Positions 45,063 to 54,617 are shown, numbered from the stretch's first letter. The stretch is 64,000 bases of DNA from an uncultured Clostridia bacterium (GCA_910586765.1 CAJUJJ010000002.1:124001-188000), one strand, 5' to 3'. Made by a program: numbers and translations. Notes: generated by a model not told the origin, from the sequence alone.

Positions 45063-46958
45063 TTAAAGCGTTTCTGTTTTTTGTCTTTTATTTTGTTCCA
45101 TATAAATCAAAAGTACAGAAATATCTGCTGGAGAAACGCCTGTAATACGAGAAGCGTGTCCTATTGAAATCGGTCTAATATCATTTAATTTTTGCTGTGC
45201 TTCTATTCTCAGCCCTTTTATAGTAGTGTAATCTATATTTTCTGGTAATTTTTTATTTTCCATTTTTTGGAACTGTTCTACTTGTTTCATTTGCTGTTTA
45301 ATATAGCCTTCATATTTGATTTGTATATTCACTTGTTCTTTTATTTCAAAAGGCAATTCTGTACGCTGTATATCCAATACAGACAATTTTTCATAATCTA
45401 ATTCGGGGCGTTTTATGAGTTCTGAAAGCCTTACTCCTGTATGAATTTCTGTACTATGATATTTTTGAAGGAACTGCTGCACTTGTTCCGATGGTGCTAC
45501 AATAACAGAAGAAACCCTTTTAATTTCCTTTTCAATTTCATATTGCTTTTGCAAAAGTGCGTCATATCTCTTTTGTGAAATCAAACCTAATTCATAACCT
45601 AAAGGTGTCAGTCTTTGGTCAGCATTGTCTTGTCTTAGCAACAACCTATATTCTGCACGTGATGTCATCATTCTATATGGCTCTTTTGTACCTTTTGTAA
45701 CCAAATCATCTATTAGCACACCTATATACGCATCAGAACGTTTTAATATAACAGGTTCTTCTTTTTTAATATATTTTACTGCATTGATACCTGCAATTAA
45801 ACCTTGTGCTGCTGCTTCTTCATAGCCAGAACTGCCATTTAATTGTCCAGCACTAAACAATCCCTTTATATTTTTAAATTCTAAACTGATTTTTAATTGT
45901 GTTGCATCAATACAATCATATTCTATCGCATAAGCATTTCTAGTGATTTGACAATTTTCAAGCCCTGCTATTGTTCTGTACATAGCAACTTGTACATCTT
46001 CAGGCAAAGAAGAAGACATTCCTTGTATATACATTTCTTCTGTATTTTCTCCTTCTGGTTCTATAAAAAGCTGGTGTCTTTGTTTATCTGCAAAACGAAC
46101 TACTTTGTCTTCTATAGAAGGACAATATCTAGGACCAGTACCTTCAATTACACCAGAATACAGTGGAGAACGATGTAAATTTTGTTTTATAATATTGTGT
46201 GTTTGTTCATTGGTATATGTCAGCCAGCAAAGCACTTGTTCTCTTTTAATGTCTTCAGGTGTATTTTCAAATGAAAATGGTACAATATTTTCATCTCCAT
46301 ACTGTGGCTGCATTTTTGAAAAATCAATGGAATTTTTATTCATACGTGCAGGTGTTCCTGTTTTAAAGCGATATAAACGAATACCTAAATCTTTTAAGCA
46401 TTGACTAAGTTTTGTAGCTGCCATTAAATGATTAGGGCCACATTCTGTAATGACATCACCATATAAACAGCGTGCTTTTAAATATGTCCCTGTACAGAGA
46501 ACAACCGCTTTACATTCATATATGGTATTGCCATTTGTTTTTACTCCTTTTATTGCACCATTTTCTAGCAATATATCTACAATTTCATATTGTCTGATTT
46601 GTAAATTAGGTGTTTTTTCTAATGTGTGTTTCATTTCAGATTGGTAACGCACTTTGTCCGCCTGTGCTCTTAAAGAATATACCGCAGGGCCTTTTGCAGT
46701 ATTGAGCATTTTTGTTTGAATATATGTTTTATCAATATTTTTACCCATTTCACCGCCAAGTGCATCAATTTCTTTTACAATATGTCCTTTGGAGCTTCCT
46801 CCAATGCTAGGATTACATGGCATCATAGCAATACTGTCTAAACTAATGGCAAACAATACTGTTTTCATACCCATACGTGCTGCTGCAAGTGCTGCTTCAC
46901 AGCCTGCATGACCACCGCCTACTACTACTACATCAAATTCATCTATTACATAGGACAA
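45063..46958 (-). CDS. mnmG: tRNA uridine 5-carboxymethylaminomethyl modification enzyme MnmG
   Basis: FAD enzyme that with MnmE modifies U34 of certain tRNAs. 631 residues; FAD motif VVVGGGHAGCEAALAAARMG at the N-terminus, the block PCNPSIGGSSKGHIVKEIDALGGEMG, and the C-terminal helical domain with ISIGHASRITGVSPADIS. 50 nt after mnmE on the same strand. Confidence 0.97.
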   Translation of the reverse strand: MSYVIDEFDVVVVGGGHAGCEAALAAARMGMKTVLFAISLDSIAMMPCNPSIGGSSKGHIVKEIDALGGEMGKNIDKTYIQTKMLNTAKGPAVYSLRAQADKVRYQSEMKHTLEKTPNLQIRQYEIVDILLENGAIKGVKTNGNTIYECKAVVLCTGTYLKARCLYGDVITECGPNHLMAATKLSQCLKDLGIRLYRFKTGTPARMNKNSIDFSKMQPQYGDENIVPFSFENTPEDIKREQVLCWLTYTNEQTHNIIKQNLHRSPLYSGVIEGTGPRYCPSIEDKVVRFADKQRHQLFIEPEGENTEEMYIQGMSSSLPEDVQVAMYRTIAGLENCQITRNAYAIEYDCIDATQLKISLEFKNIKGLFSAGQLNGSSGYEEAAAQGLIAGINAVKYIKKEEPVILKRSDAYIGVLIDDLVTKGTKEPYRMMTSRAEYRLLLRQDNADQRLTPLGYELGLISQKRYDALLQKQYEIEKEIKRVSSVIVAPSEQVQQFLQKYHSTEIHTGVRLSELIKRPELDYEKLSVLDIQRTELPFEIKEQVNIQIKYEGYIKQQMKQVEQFQKMENKKLPENIDYTTIKGLRIEAQQKLNDIRPISIGHASRITGVSPADISVLLIYMEQNKRQKTETL

Positions 46959-47008
46959 TTATGTCACTCCCTTCAAAATATTGCTATATTAAAACTTACA
47001 AAATTCTA

Positions 47009-48400
47009 TTATTTGCCTAAACAAAACTTTGTAAATATTCTGTCTATAATTTCCTCATCTACAGTATCCCCTGTAATTTCTCCTAAAGCTGCATTTGCTT
47101 GCTGTAAATCCATAGATATAAAATCTTCAGGCATACGTGTTGTAATTGTTGTCAATGCTCTTTGCATTGCTTGTTTTGCTCTATAAAGTGCATTTGTATG
47201 GCGTACATTTCCTAATATGCCATCATCAGCAGTAATCATTTCTCCGCCAAAAAATAAATTTTTTAATTGTTGTGTAAGTTGTTCTAATCCTGTATTCTGT
47301 TTTACAGATACAGAAAGTATTACAGCATTTTGTATATATTCTTTTAAATCTTCTGCTGTTATTTTTTGTTCTAAATCTGATTTATTCAAAAGTATTATTG
47401 TTTTTTTATTTTTAATAAAAGAAAGTATTTCTTTATCCTCTTTTTCTAAATTGTGAGAGCTGTCTAACAAAAGCAATATCAAATCTGCTTTTTCTGCATA
47501 ACTTTTTGATTTTTCAACACCTATTTTTTCTACAATATCTCCTGTCTGTCGTATACCAGCAGTATCTACTATTTTCATAGCAATGCCTTCTATATTGACA
47601 TATTCTTCTACAGTATCTCTTGTTGTACCTGCAACATCTGTTACAATGGCTCTTTCTTCTTCTAAAAACCAATTTAATAATGAAGATTTTCCTACATTTG
47701 GTTTTCCTATAATGACTGTTTGTATACCTTCTCTTATGATTTTGCCTTTGTCTGCATTTTTTAAAAGTTGCTCCATTTCAGAAATGATTTCTGTTGTTTT
47801 TTGTTCCATTTCATTGTAAGTATCTTGTTCTATGTCGTGCTCTGGATAATCAATTACCGCTTCTATAGATGCAATCATATCCAACAATTTAGAACGCATT
47901 TGTGTTACTTTTTGGTGAAGCCTTCCCCCTAATTGATTTACTGCGGATTGTCTGGATATATCTGTTTTAGATTGTATTAAATCAATTACCGCTTCTGCCT
48001 GTGATAAATCAATTCTGCCATTTAAAAAACTTCTTTTTGTAAATTCTCCCGACTCAGCCAAACGAGCACCATTGTTCAACACCAATTCTAATACTTTTTG
48101 AAGTACAACAATGCCTCCATGACAGTTGATTTCTACAATATTTTCTTTGGTATATGTGTTTGGTGCTTTCATTACTGTAACTAATACTTCATCAATTACA
48201 TTATTTGTATTGTTATCTACAATATAACCATAAGACAATGTGTGGCTTTTTTTATCTAACAAAGAAATATGATTTTTAGATTGAAATAATTTGTCTACAA
48301 TAGAAATACTATTTTCTCCGCTGACACGTACAATACCTATACCTCCTGTACCACCTGTAGATATTGCTGCAATAGTATCTTCTAATTCTATCACTTTCAT
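47009..48400 (-). CDS. mnmE: tRNA modification GTPase MnmE
   Basis: Partner of MnmG. 463 residues: N-terminal folate-binding domain (EDTIAAISTGGTGGIGIVRVSG), helical region with inserted G domain (GKPNVGKSSLLNWF; DVAGTTRDTVEE; DTAGIRQTGD; NKSD) and the C-terminal C-L-G-K ending with the catalytic Cys. A longer frame begins with TTG at 48412 right at the ribosome site; the ATG at 48400 is preferred. Confidence 0.96.
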   Translation of the reverse strand: MKVIELEDTIAAISTGGTGGIGIVRVSGENSISIVDKLFQSKNHISLLDKKSHTLSYGYIVDNNTNNVIDEVLVTVMKAPNTYTKENIVEINCHGGIVVLQKVLELVLNNGARLAESGEFTKRSFLNGRIDLSQAEAVIDLIQSKTDISRQSAVNQLGGRLHQKVTQMRSKLLDMIASIEAVIDYPEHDIEQDTYNEMEQKTTEIISEMEQLLKNADKGKIIREGIQTVIIGKPNVGKSSLLNWFLEEERAIVTDVAGTTRDTVEEYVNIEGIAMKIVDTAGIRQTGDIVEKIGVEKSKSYAEKADLILLLLDSSHNLEKEDKEILSFIKNKKTIILLNKSDLEQKITAEDLKEYIQNAVILSVSVKQNTGLEQLTQQLKNLFFGGEMITADDGILGNVRHTNALYRAKQAMQRALTTITTRMPEDFISMDLQQANAALGEITGDTVDEEIIDRIFTKFCLGK

Positions 48401-48463
48401 TGTTTTTATCAATCCTTTCTATTGAAAAAAACCGATATATTGCTATATCGGCTTAAATATCAA

Positions 48464-49081
48464 TTATTTTAATGTAATTACTACATTACGATAAGGTTCT
48501 TCTCCTTCACTATATGTTGTTACATAGCGGTCATTTTGCAATGTGGAATGTATAATTCTTCTTTCATAAGGGTTCATAGGTTCTAAAACAACATTTCTTT
48601 TTGTTTGTTTTACTTTTTTTGCCAAATTATAAGCCAAACTTTCCAATGTTTCTTTTCTTCTCTGTCTATAATTTTCTGTATCTAACAATATACTTACATA
48701 AGGTGAACTTCCCTTATTTACAACAAGGCTTACTAAATATTGTATAGAGTCTAATGTTTGTCCTCTTTTTCCTATCAAAACACCCATTTCATCGCCGCTT
48801 AATTCAATAGAGAGTTGTTTCTCTTTTAAATTTGTTTCAATAGAAACGTCCATTTTCATAGCCTGAAACATTTCCTGTAAAAAAGTAACAGCAATTTTTT
48901 CTGGATTAAATTTTTTAACAACTTGTATTACAGCATCTTTTGCACCAAACATACCTAAAAAACCCTTAGCACCTTCATCAATTACAGTAACTTCTACTTC
49001 ATCTCTGGAGGCATGAAGTTCTTTTAATGCTTCATGTAATGCGTCATCAACTGTTTTTCCGCTTTTTGTTATTTTATCCAT
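48464..49081 (-). CDS. jag: RNA-binding protein Jag/KhpB
   Basis: 205 residues: Jag-N domain (TVDDALHEALKELHASRDEVEVTVIDEGAKGFLG), KH domain (GVLIGKRGQTLDSIQYL) and R3H domain (YRQRRKETLESLAYNLAKKV, PYERRIIHS). RNA-binding regulator linked to cell elongation in streptococci. The start at 49081 behind GGGGAGG overlaps the 3' end of yidC by 8 nt; the longer frame lacks a ribosome site. Confidence 0.94.
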   Translation of the reverse strand: MDKITKSGKTVDDALHEALKELHASRDEVEVTVIDEGAKGFLGMFGAKDAVIQVVKKFNPEKIAVTFLQEMFQAMKMDVSIETNLKEKQLSIELSGDEMGVLIGKRGQTLDSIQYLVSLVVNKGSSPYVSILLDTENYRQRRKETLESLAYNLAKKVKQTKRNVVLEPMNPYERRIIHSTLQNDRYVTTYSEGEEPYRNVVITLK

Positions 49082-50120
49082 TTTGCTGTGCCTCCCCTTC
49101 AAACTTCTTCCTGAAATACTTCTTCAACAATAATTGCTGCACAATAGAAATTAAGTTACTAACTACCCAATAAAGCCCCAAAGCGGCTGGTACACTAATT
49201 GTCATAACTCCCATCATAATTGGCATAACATAAAGCATTGTATTTGTCATAGAATTTGTCATAGCCGCTGCTGGGTCGTTAGGGTCTGTTGTATTATTTG
49301 TTAATTGCTGCATAATTTTAGATTGTCCCCATGTTGTAGCTGCTGCCAATATAGGTACAATAATACCAGGAAATGACAGTCCCGGATTGTTAATCAATGA
49401 GATGCCTAAAAACATTTCAATTTCACTTTTTTGTTGTAATAAGTTTGGTAAATTTTGTATATGCTCTCCTAATGTATCTAACACATATGTCCAGTCAGCA
49501 GATTTAAAACTATCAATGAGTGCAAAGTTTTGTATCATATTTGCATCATACCCTGCTTTTGCAAAGCCTTCTAATGCCTTTGTCAACATATCACTTTGCC
49601 AAAATTCTAAATAAGGCTGGAATACCGCAGTTCTAACGGTTTCTGGTGCACTATTCAATACATTTGTAATTTCTGTATAATTTTGTGCTATAACATCTAC
49701 ATATAAATATGCCTGTTGGAAAATATAAAACAGTGCATACAATATAGGTAGTTGTATCAACAAAGGTAAACAACCACTTAACATACTGATACCATTTTTT
49801 TTCTGAAATTCTTGTAACTCCAAAGCCATTTTTTGTTGTGAAAGCTGGTCTTTTTTGTCTTTATATTTTGCTCTGATTTTATTCATTTCTGGTTGTAATT
49901 GTTGCAGTTTAAATGATGAACGTTGCTGTTTAATCATCAATGGAAATAATATAAATTTCACAATGATAGTAAATAATATAATGGCAATTCCTAAACTACC
50001 ATTTGTAGAAATACCATATATAAAATTAAATAAAGCATTATAAATAATACCTAAAACGTTTGCAATGGCACCAAAAACAAAATTCGGTTTTCTCAGCACC
50101 AGCAATACTCCAGTACTCAT
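49074..50120 (-). CDS. yidC: membrane protein insertase YidC
   Basis: Inserts and folds membrane proteins. 348 residues with five predicted membrane helices and the conserved cytoplasmic loop KQQRSSFKLQQLQPEMNKIRAKYKDKK; the positively charged groove Arg is in that loop region. No lipobox at the N-terminus, unlike many Gram-positive YidC1/SpoIIIJ. Ribosome site AAGGAGG. Jag is the usual partner downstream. Confidence 0.95.
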   Translation of the reverse strand: MSTGVLLVLRKPNFVFGAIANVLGIIYNALFNFIYGISTNGSLGIAIILFTIIVKFILFPLMIKQQRSSFKLQQLQPEMNKIRAKYKDKKDQLSQQKMALELQEFQKKNGISMLSGCLPLLIQLPILYALFYIFQQAYLYVDVIAQNYTEITNVLNSAPETVRTAVFQPYLEFWQSDMLTKALEGFAKAGYDANMIQNFALIDSFKSADWTYVLDTLGEHIQNLPNLLQQKSEIEMFLGISLINNPGLSFPGIIVPILAAATTWGQSKIMQQLTNNTTDPNDPAAAMTNSMTNTMLYVMPIMMGVMTISVPAALGLYWVVSNLISIVQQLLLKKYFRKKFEGEAQQNG

Positions 50121-50189
50121 AAATAATTTTTCCTCCTTAAATGAGAAGCAATATAGCGAAAATTACACTTCGAAATAAAGTTTCTAATT

Positions 50190-50429
50190 TCAATTTTTAT
50201 TCTTTTTTTCTGGAACAGGGTCATATCCTCCTTCATGAAAAGGGTGACATTTTAATATACGTCTGACAGATAAATATACACCTTTTAAAACTCCAAAACG
50301 ACAGATAGAAATATAAGCATATTCTGAACAAGTAGGAATAAAACGGCAATGTGCTCCAATATAAGGTGATATAGCCATTTGATAAAATTTGATACTCATT
50401 AAACATAACTTTTGCAATATATTACTCAT
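50190..50429 (-). CDS. yidD: membrane protein insertion efficiency factor YidD
   Basis: 79 residues with the full family pattern: YQMAISPYIGAHCRFIPTCSEYAYISI, GVLKGVYLSVRRILKCHPFHEGGYDPVPE. Four-nucleotide overlap (ATGA) with the end of rnpA, so translationally coupled. Confidence 0.95.
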   Translation of the reverse strand: MSNILQKLCLMSIKFYQMAISPYIGAHCRFIPTCSEYAYISICRFGVLKGVYLSVRRILKCHPFHEGGYDPVPEKKNKN

Positions 50430-50791
50430 TTTTGTTCTCTCTTTTCTGTTGTTTCTGGCAATAACAAATTATGTTTTTTTAACAAATGTTTTAAAGAATG
50501 GTCTATTTCTTGAAAAGAAGCACCATTTGCAAAAACACGAGCAATTACTACAATGTCATATCCTTTTGCAATCTGTTCCTCTCTCAAACGATAACTTTCT
50601 CTTATTAATCTTGTGACACGAGAACGTACTACACTTTTACCTACTTTTTTACTAACAGAAATACCAATATGATTGATTTGCTTACCTGTTTTTACAACAT
50701 ACATCACCAAATGGCGGTTTGCTAATGACTTGCCCTTGTTATATACATAGCGAAATTGAAATTTCTTTTTTAACGATTGTGTTTGCTTCAC
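50426..50791 (-). CDS. rnpA: ribonuclease P protein component
   Basis: Protein subunit of RNase P, binds the catalytic RNA and the 5' leader of pre-tRNAs. 121 residues; FRYVYNKGKSLANRHLVMYVV and the basic helix SVVRSRVTRLIRESYR, where the usual R-N-R of the family reads R-S-R. Located between rpmH and yidD as in most bacteria. Confidence 0.95.
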   Translation of the reverse strand: MKQTQSLKKKFQFRYVYNKGKSLANRHLVMYVVKTGKQINHIGISVSKKVGKSVVRSRVTRLIRESYRLREEQIAKGYDIVVIARVFANGASFQEIDHSLKHLLKKHNLLLPETTEKREQK

Positions 50792-50888
50792 TTTTTTATC
50801 TCCTTTTGAAAAAAAAGAATTACGCTACATACAATAAAAGGCCACAATTTGCGGCCTCATGCTACTGCAGGTATAATTCTAACTAACA

Positions 50889-51023
50889 TTATGCAGATAA
50901 TACTTTTCTTCCTTTTCTTCTTCTAGCAGCTAATACTCTTCTACCATTTGCTGTACTCATTCTTTTTCTAAAGCCATGAACTTTACTTCTTTGTCTTTTC
51001 TTTGGCTGAAATGTCATTTTCAT
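50889..51023 (-). CDS. rpmH: 50S ribosomal protein L34
   Basis: 44-residue basic protein, starting MKMTFQPKKRQRSKVHGF and ending AARRRKGRKVLSA, i.e. the standard L34. Ribosome site AAAGGAGGTG. First gene of the minus-strand rpmH-rnpA-yidD-yidC-jag series, with its own good promoter facing away from dnaA. Confidence 0.96.
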   Translation of the reverse strand: MKMTFQPKKRQRSKVHGFRKRMSTANGRRVLAARRRKGRKVLSA

Positions 51024-51084
51024 AGTAACTTGCACCTCCTTTATATTACATACCTATCCCTGCACACAGGCAAGCACTGAAAAC

Positions 51085-51113
51085 ATTATATAAAAAAATA
51101 GTAATCACGTCAA
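51085..51113 (-). promoter_or_regulatory. rpmH operon promoter
   Basis: Minus strand: TTGACG, 17-nt spacer, TATAAT; 62 nt leader to rpmH. Confidence 0.75.
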
Positions 51114-51331
51114 GAAAAAAATAGCTTTTTTCCATTATAGTAGGTATTTTTAAACTTGTTAGTAATAATTACTATGTGATAAAGTCAATTTACAATACTA
51201 AAAAGTAACACATAAAATAGTATTCTCTTTTACCATTTTAACTATTGTAATAGTTATATGCTGTTAATAAAATTTTAAATTCTTTTGACAAACTATATTT
51301 TCTTTTTTTCAAAAATGCTTTACGAAAGCTG

Positions 51332-51360
51332 TTGATAACTTTTTATTCTTTTGCTATACT
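51332..51360 (+). promoter_or_regulatory. dnaA promoter
   Basis: TTGATA, 17-nt spacer, TATACT. The first DnaA box (51364-51372) begins 4 nt after the -10 box, so DnaA binding would cover the transcription start, a direct basis for autorepression. The leader is about 285 nt. Confidence 0.65.
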
Positions 51361-51363
51361 AAG

Positions 51364-51625
51364 TTATCCACATTTCCACATTATCCACAGCTTTATTTAT
51401 CCACATTATCCACAGCCAATAAAAAGTGTGGATAACTCTGTGGATAACTCGCAAGTTATCCACATTTTATCCACAGCCTAATTTTTATTTGTTGATTTTT
51501 CAAGGTATATCGCTTGTGGAAAAATATAATCAGATACCTGTGGATAGTGTGGATAACTTTTATTTTTTATTTTTATAAAAAAGTTATCCACATTTTATCC
51601 ACAGATTTTTATCAATTTATCCACA
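51364..51625. promoter_or_regulatory. oriC part I: DnaA-box cluster upstream of dnaA
   Basis: Twelve exact TTATCCACA / TGTGGATAA boxes plus one one-mismatch box (TGTGGATAG at 51539): TTATCCACA at 51364, 51381, 51397, 51406, 51456, 51467, 51584, 51595, 51617 and TGTGGATAA at 51427, 51439, 51548. Two boxes at 51397 and 51406 are directly abutting. This is the typical upstream incAB-like half of a Firmicute origin. Confidence 0.93.
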
Positions 51626-51654
51626 ATTATGAAATGATTTACAGGGGGAAGACT

Positions 51655-53007
51655 ATGGACGAAATAAAACAATACTGGAACAGGGCTTTAAAAATTTTAG
51701 AAGGAGAAAGTTCTTCTCCTGTTAGTTTTGAAACTTGGATTTTACCTATTGTTCCTTACAAAATTGAAGAAAATTCTTTTATATTAAAAATAAAAGATGA
51801 TTTTTATCGTGATATGATACAAAAGCGATATTTATCTTTAATTCGTAGTGCTGTAAAAACAGCTACCAACACAGACTATAAAATTAAATTAATAACAAAT
51901 GCAGAATTACCTAAAGAACTGCCACCTATACCTCAAAAAACTATTATACCTACAACTGACACAACAGAAACAGCTTCTGTTGATAACAACTTAAATCCTC
52001 GTTATATTTTTAGTTCTTTTGTTGTAGGAAACAGTAATCGTATGGCACATGCTGCTTCTTTAGCTGTAGCAGAAGCTCCTGCTGAAGCATATAATCCTTT
52101 ATTTTTATATGGAAATTCAGGATTAGGCAAAACACATTTAATGCACTCTATCGCACATTATATTTTAGACAAAAATCCTTCTACTAAAGTGTTATATGTT
52201 ACAAGTGAAACATTTATGAATGAATTTATTACTGCAATTCAAAACAATAAAAACGAGGAGTTTCGCAACAAATATCGAAATATTGATGTTTTATTAATAG
52301 ATGATATTCAATTTATATCCAAAAAAGAAGGAACACAAGAAGAATTTTTTCATACTTTTAACGCTTTACATGAGTCAAATAAACAAATTATTATATCTAG
52401 CGATAGACCTCCTAAAGAAATTAAAATATTAGAAGACCGTTTGAGAACACGCTTTGAATGGGGATTGATTGCTGATGTACAAGCACCTGATTATGAAACA
52501 CGTATTGCTATATTACGTAAAAAGGTAGACGCAGAACGTTTGCCAGTAGGAAATGATGTACTAGCTTTTATTGCAAAAAGTATTGTTTCAAATATTAGAG
52601 AATTAGAAGGGGCTTTAACACGTATTGTAGCCTATGCCGCACTAACAAACCAAACTGTTTCTATTCAATTAGCAGAAACGGCTTTAAAAGATATTTTTAA
52701 TGAAAATTCTTCTACACAAATTACAGCAAATTTAATACAGCAAATTGTTGCAAATTACTATAATATTCATGTAGAAGATATTCAAGGAAGTAAAAAAACA
52801 AAAACAATTGCTTTTCCAAGACAAATTGCTATGTATCTTTGTCGAAAATATTTGGATATTTCTTTGCCCAAAATAGGAGAACAATTTGGAGGTCGTGACC
52901 ATACAACAGTCATTTATGCTGTTTCAAAAATTGAAAAGTCTTTAAAAAAAGATGCTCTTTTGCAACAAGAAATATCTGAGTTAGAAGAACAAATTAAGGA
53001 TTATTAA
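51655..53007 (+). CDS. dnaA: chromosomal replication initiator protein DnaA
   Basis: AAA+ initiator binding DnaA boxes and unwinding oriC. 450 residues: domain I (about 1-80), variable linker (about 85-115), AAA+ core with Walker A GNSGLGKTH and Walker B LLIDDIQF, and domain IV with the DNA-binding signature GGRDHTTVIYAV. A longer frame to 51514 is rejected because it would code through DnaA boxes; the ATG at 51655 follows GGGGGAAG. Confidence 0.98.
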   Translation: MDEIKQYWNRALKILEGESSSPVSFETWILPIVPYKIEENSFILKIKDDFYRDMIQKRYLSLIRSAVKTATNTDYKIKLITNAELPKELPPIPQKTIIPTTDTTETASVDNNLNPRYIFSSFVVGNSNRMAHAASLAVAEAPAEAYNPLFLYGNSGLGKTHLMHSIAHYILDKNPSTKVLYVTSETFMNEFITAIQNNKNEEFRNKYRNIDVLLIDDIQFISKKEGTQEEFFHTFNALHESNKQIIISSDRPPKEIKILEDRLRTRFEWGLIADVQAPDYETRIAILRKKVDAERLPVGNDVLAFIAKSIVSNIRELEGALTRIVAYAALTNQTVSIQLAETALKDIFNENSSTQITANLIQQIVANYYNIHVEDIQGSKKTKTIAFPRQIAMYLCRKYLDISLPKIGEQFGGRDHTTVIYAVSKIEKSLKKDALLQQEISELEEQIKDY

Positions 53008-53009
53008 CC

Positions 53010-53205
53010 TGTGGATAAATCTGTGGATAACCCTGTTGATAACTTTTATTATTTTGTGGATAACTTTATACTAATATTATATCATATAAATCCTGTGGAT
53101 AACTAGGTAACTTATCCACAGCTTATCCACAATTATACACGCAGTTATCCACAGGCATTTTCGTTGTAGTTATGCGGTTTTTTAGGGTTATCCACACTAT
53201 CCACA
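53010..53205. promoter_or_regulatory. oriC part II: DnaA-box cluster between dnaA and dnaN
   Basis: Eight exact boxes (TGTGGATAA at 53010, 53022, 53055, 53094; TTATCCACA at 53112, 53123, 53145, 53188) and a one-mismatch CTATCCACA at 53197 that abuts the last of them. Together with part I it forms a bipartite origin with dnaA in the middle. Confidence 0.93.
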
Positions 53206-53250
53206 GCCCCTACTACTACTACTAATTAATATTAATTAATTATTTATTAA
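53206..53250. promoter_or_regulatory. DnaA-trio element and AT-rich unwinding region
   Basis: Directly after the last DnaA box come GCCCC (53206-53210), four TAC triplets (53211-53222) and an AT-only stretch rich in TTAATTAA-like words. This is the order box - GC clamp - DnaA-trios - AT-rich DUE established for the B. subtilis basal unwinding system. The strand reads as repeated GTA/TAG on the complement. Confidence 0.85.
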
Positions 53251-53278
53251 CATTCATACAAAGGAGTTGTCCACAATT

Positions 53279-54379
53279 ATGAAATTATATTGTTCAAGAG
53301 AATTGCTGTTGAATGCTCTTACGATTGCTAACAAAGCAATATCTAATAAAACAACCTTAGAAATATTAAAAAGCATTTTATTAACAGCAGCAAATGGAAA
53401 ATTTATTGTAACAGCTACAGATTTAGAAATAGGCATACAATCAGCCCCTATTGAAGCAACAATTGAACAAGAAGGAACAATCGCTCTTGATGCACACCTT
53501 TTCACCGAAATTATCAGAAAAGTAAATGGTGATAATGTTTTAATACAAACAAATGAAAAATATGAAACATCTATTTCATGTGGTTTTTCTGATTTTAAAA
53601 TTATGGGACAAAATGGAGAAGACTTTCCTACACTACCTGAAGTAGAAAAAAGACAAAAATATAAACTATTGCAGTCTGATTTAAAAAATATGATTAGACA
53701 AACAATTTTTTCTATAGCACAAGATGAATCTAAACCTATATTAACAGGAGAATTACTAGAGTTAAAAAAAGACTGTATACAAATGGTTTCTGTAGATGGA
53801 TATCGTATTTCATTTAGAAAAGAAAATTTATCTGAAAGTGCAAAAGAAACGCAAGTTGTTGTTCCAGGAAAAACACTTTCAGAAATCAATAAAATTTTAA
53901 GTTCAGAGCAAAGAGATGTTTTATTGTATATAACAGACAAACATATATTGTTTGATATTGATGGAAATATCGTAATTTCTCGTCTTTTAGAGGGAGAATA
54001 TATAAAATATGAGCAAAGTTTTTCTGATGATTACAAAACGAAATTCTACGTTAACACAAATGACTTTTTACAAACATTAGAAAGGGCTTCTCTTGTTTCA
54101 AAAGATAGCAGAAAAACACCAGTAAAACTTGATATTGCAAAAAATAAGCTGAGTGTAAAAGCGCAAGCTGAAATTGGTACAGCATATGAGGAGATTGAAA
54201 TAGAACAAGAAGGAGAAGCATTACAAATTGCTTTTAATCCTAAATATTTAATTGATGTATTACGTGTAGTAGATGAACAAAGAATTTCTATACAGCTTAC
54301 AACATCATTGAGTCCTTGTATTATTAAACCGTTACAATCAGAAGCATTTCGTTATCTGATATTACCTTTACGCTTATAA
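53279..54379 (+). CDS. dnaN: DNA polymerase III beta subunit (sliding clamp)
   Basis: Processivity clamp. 366 residues with three repeated clamp domains; recognisable pieces are SNKTTLEILKSILL, ATDLEIGI, SVDGYRISFR and the C-terminal IKPLQSEAFRYLILPLRL. Ribosome site AAGGAG; the longer frame starts at a TTG directly behind that site. First gene after the origin. Confidence 0.96.
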   Translation: MKLYCSRELLLNALTIANKAISNKTTLEILKSILLTAANGKFIVTATDLEIGIQSAPIEATIEQEGTIALDAHLFTEIIRKVNGDNVLIQTNEKYETSISCGFSDFKIMGQNGEDFPTLPEVEKRQKYKLLQSDLKNMIRQTIFSIAQDESKPILTGELLELKKDCIQMVSVDGYRISFRKENLSESAKETQVVVPGKTLSEINKILSSEQRDVLLYITDKHILFDIDGNIVISRLLEGEYIKYEQSFSDDYKTKFYVNTNDFLQTLERASLVSKDSRKTPVKLDIAKNKLSVKAQAEIGTAYEEIEIEQEGEALQIAFNPKYLIDVLRVVDEQRISIQLTTSLSPCIIKPLQSEAFRYLILPLRL

Positions 54380-54398
54380 TATATGGGAGGAAAACAAC

Positions 54399-54617
54399 AT
54401 GAACGAAATTACAATCAAAACAGAATTTATAAAATTGCAACAGTTATTAAAATTAGCAGGAATAGTACCACAAGGCTCTGATGCAAAATTATATATTAAA
54501 AATGGTGAGGTAAAAGTGAATGGTATTGTTGTAACAGAAAGAGGAAAAAAAATATACTCTGGTGATATTGTGACAATACAAAATATAGGAGAATTGAAAG
54601 TAGCACAAAAACAATAA
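54399..54617 (+). CDS. yaaA: S4 domain protein YaaA
   Basis: 72-residue RNA-binding S4-domain protein (FIKLQQLLKLAGIVPQGSDAKLYIKNGEVKVNG) always found between dnaN and recF in Firmicutes; proposed ribosome-assembly role. Ribosome site GGAGG. Confidence 0.92.
   Translation: MNEITIKTEFIKLQQLLKLAGIVPQGSDAKLYIKNGEVKVNGIVVTERGKKIYSGDIVTIQNIGELKVAQKQ

Noticed and set aside
51364..51625. Repeated short motif array that could be taken for a CRISPR or direct-repeat array
   Set aside because: The units are 9-bp DnaA boxes in both orientations with irregular spacing; no constant repeat/spacer lengths.
51514..51654. N-terminal extension of DnaA
   Set aside because: The extension is encoded by DnaA boxes; standard DnaA domain I begins at the ATG at 51655.
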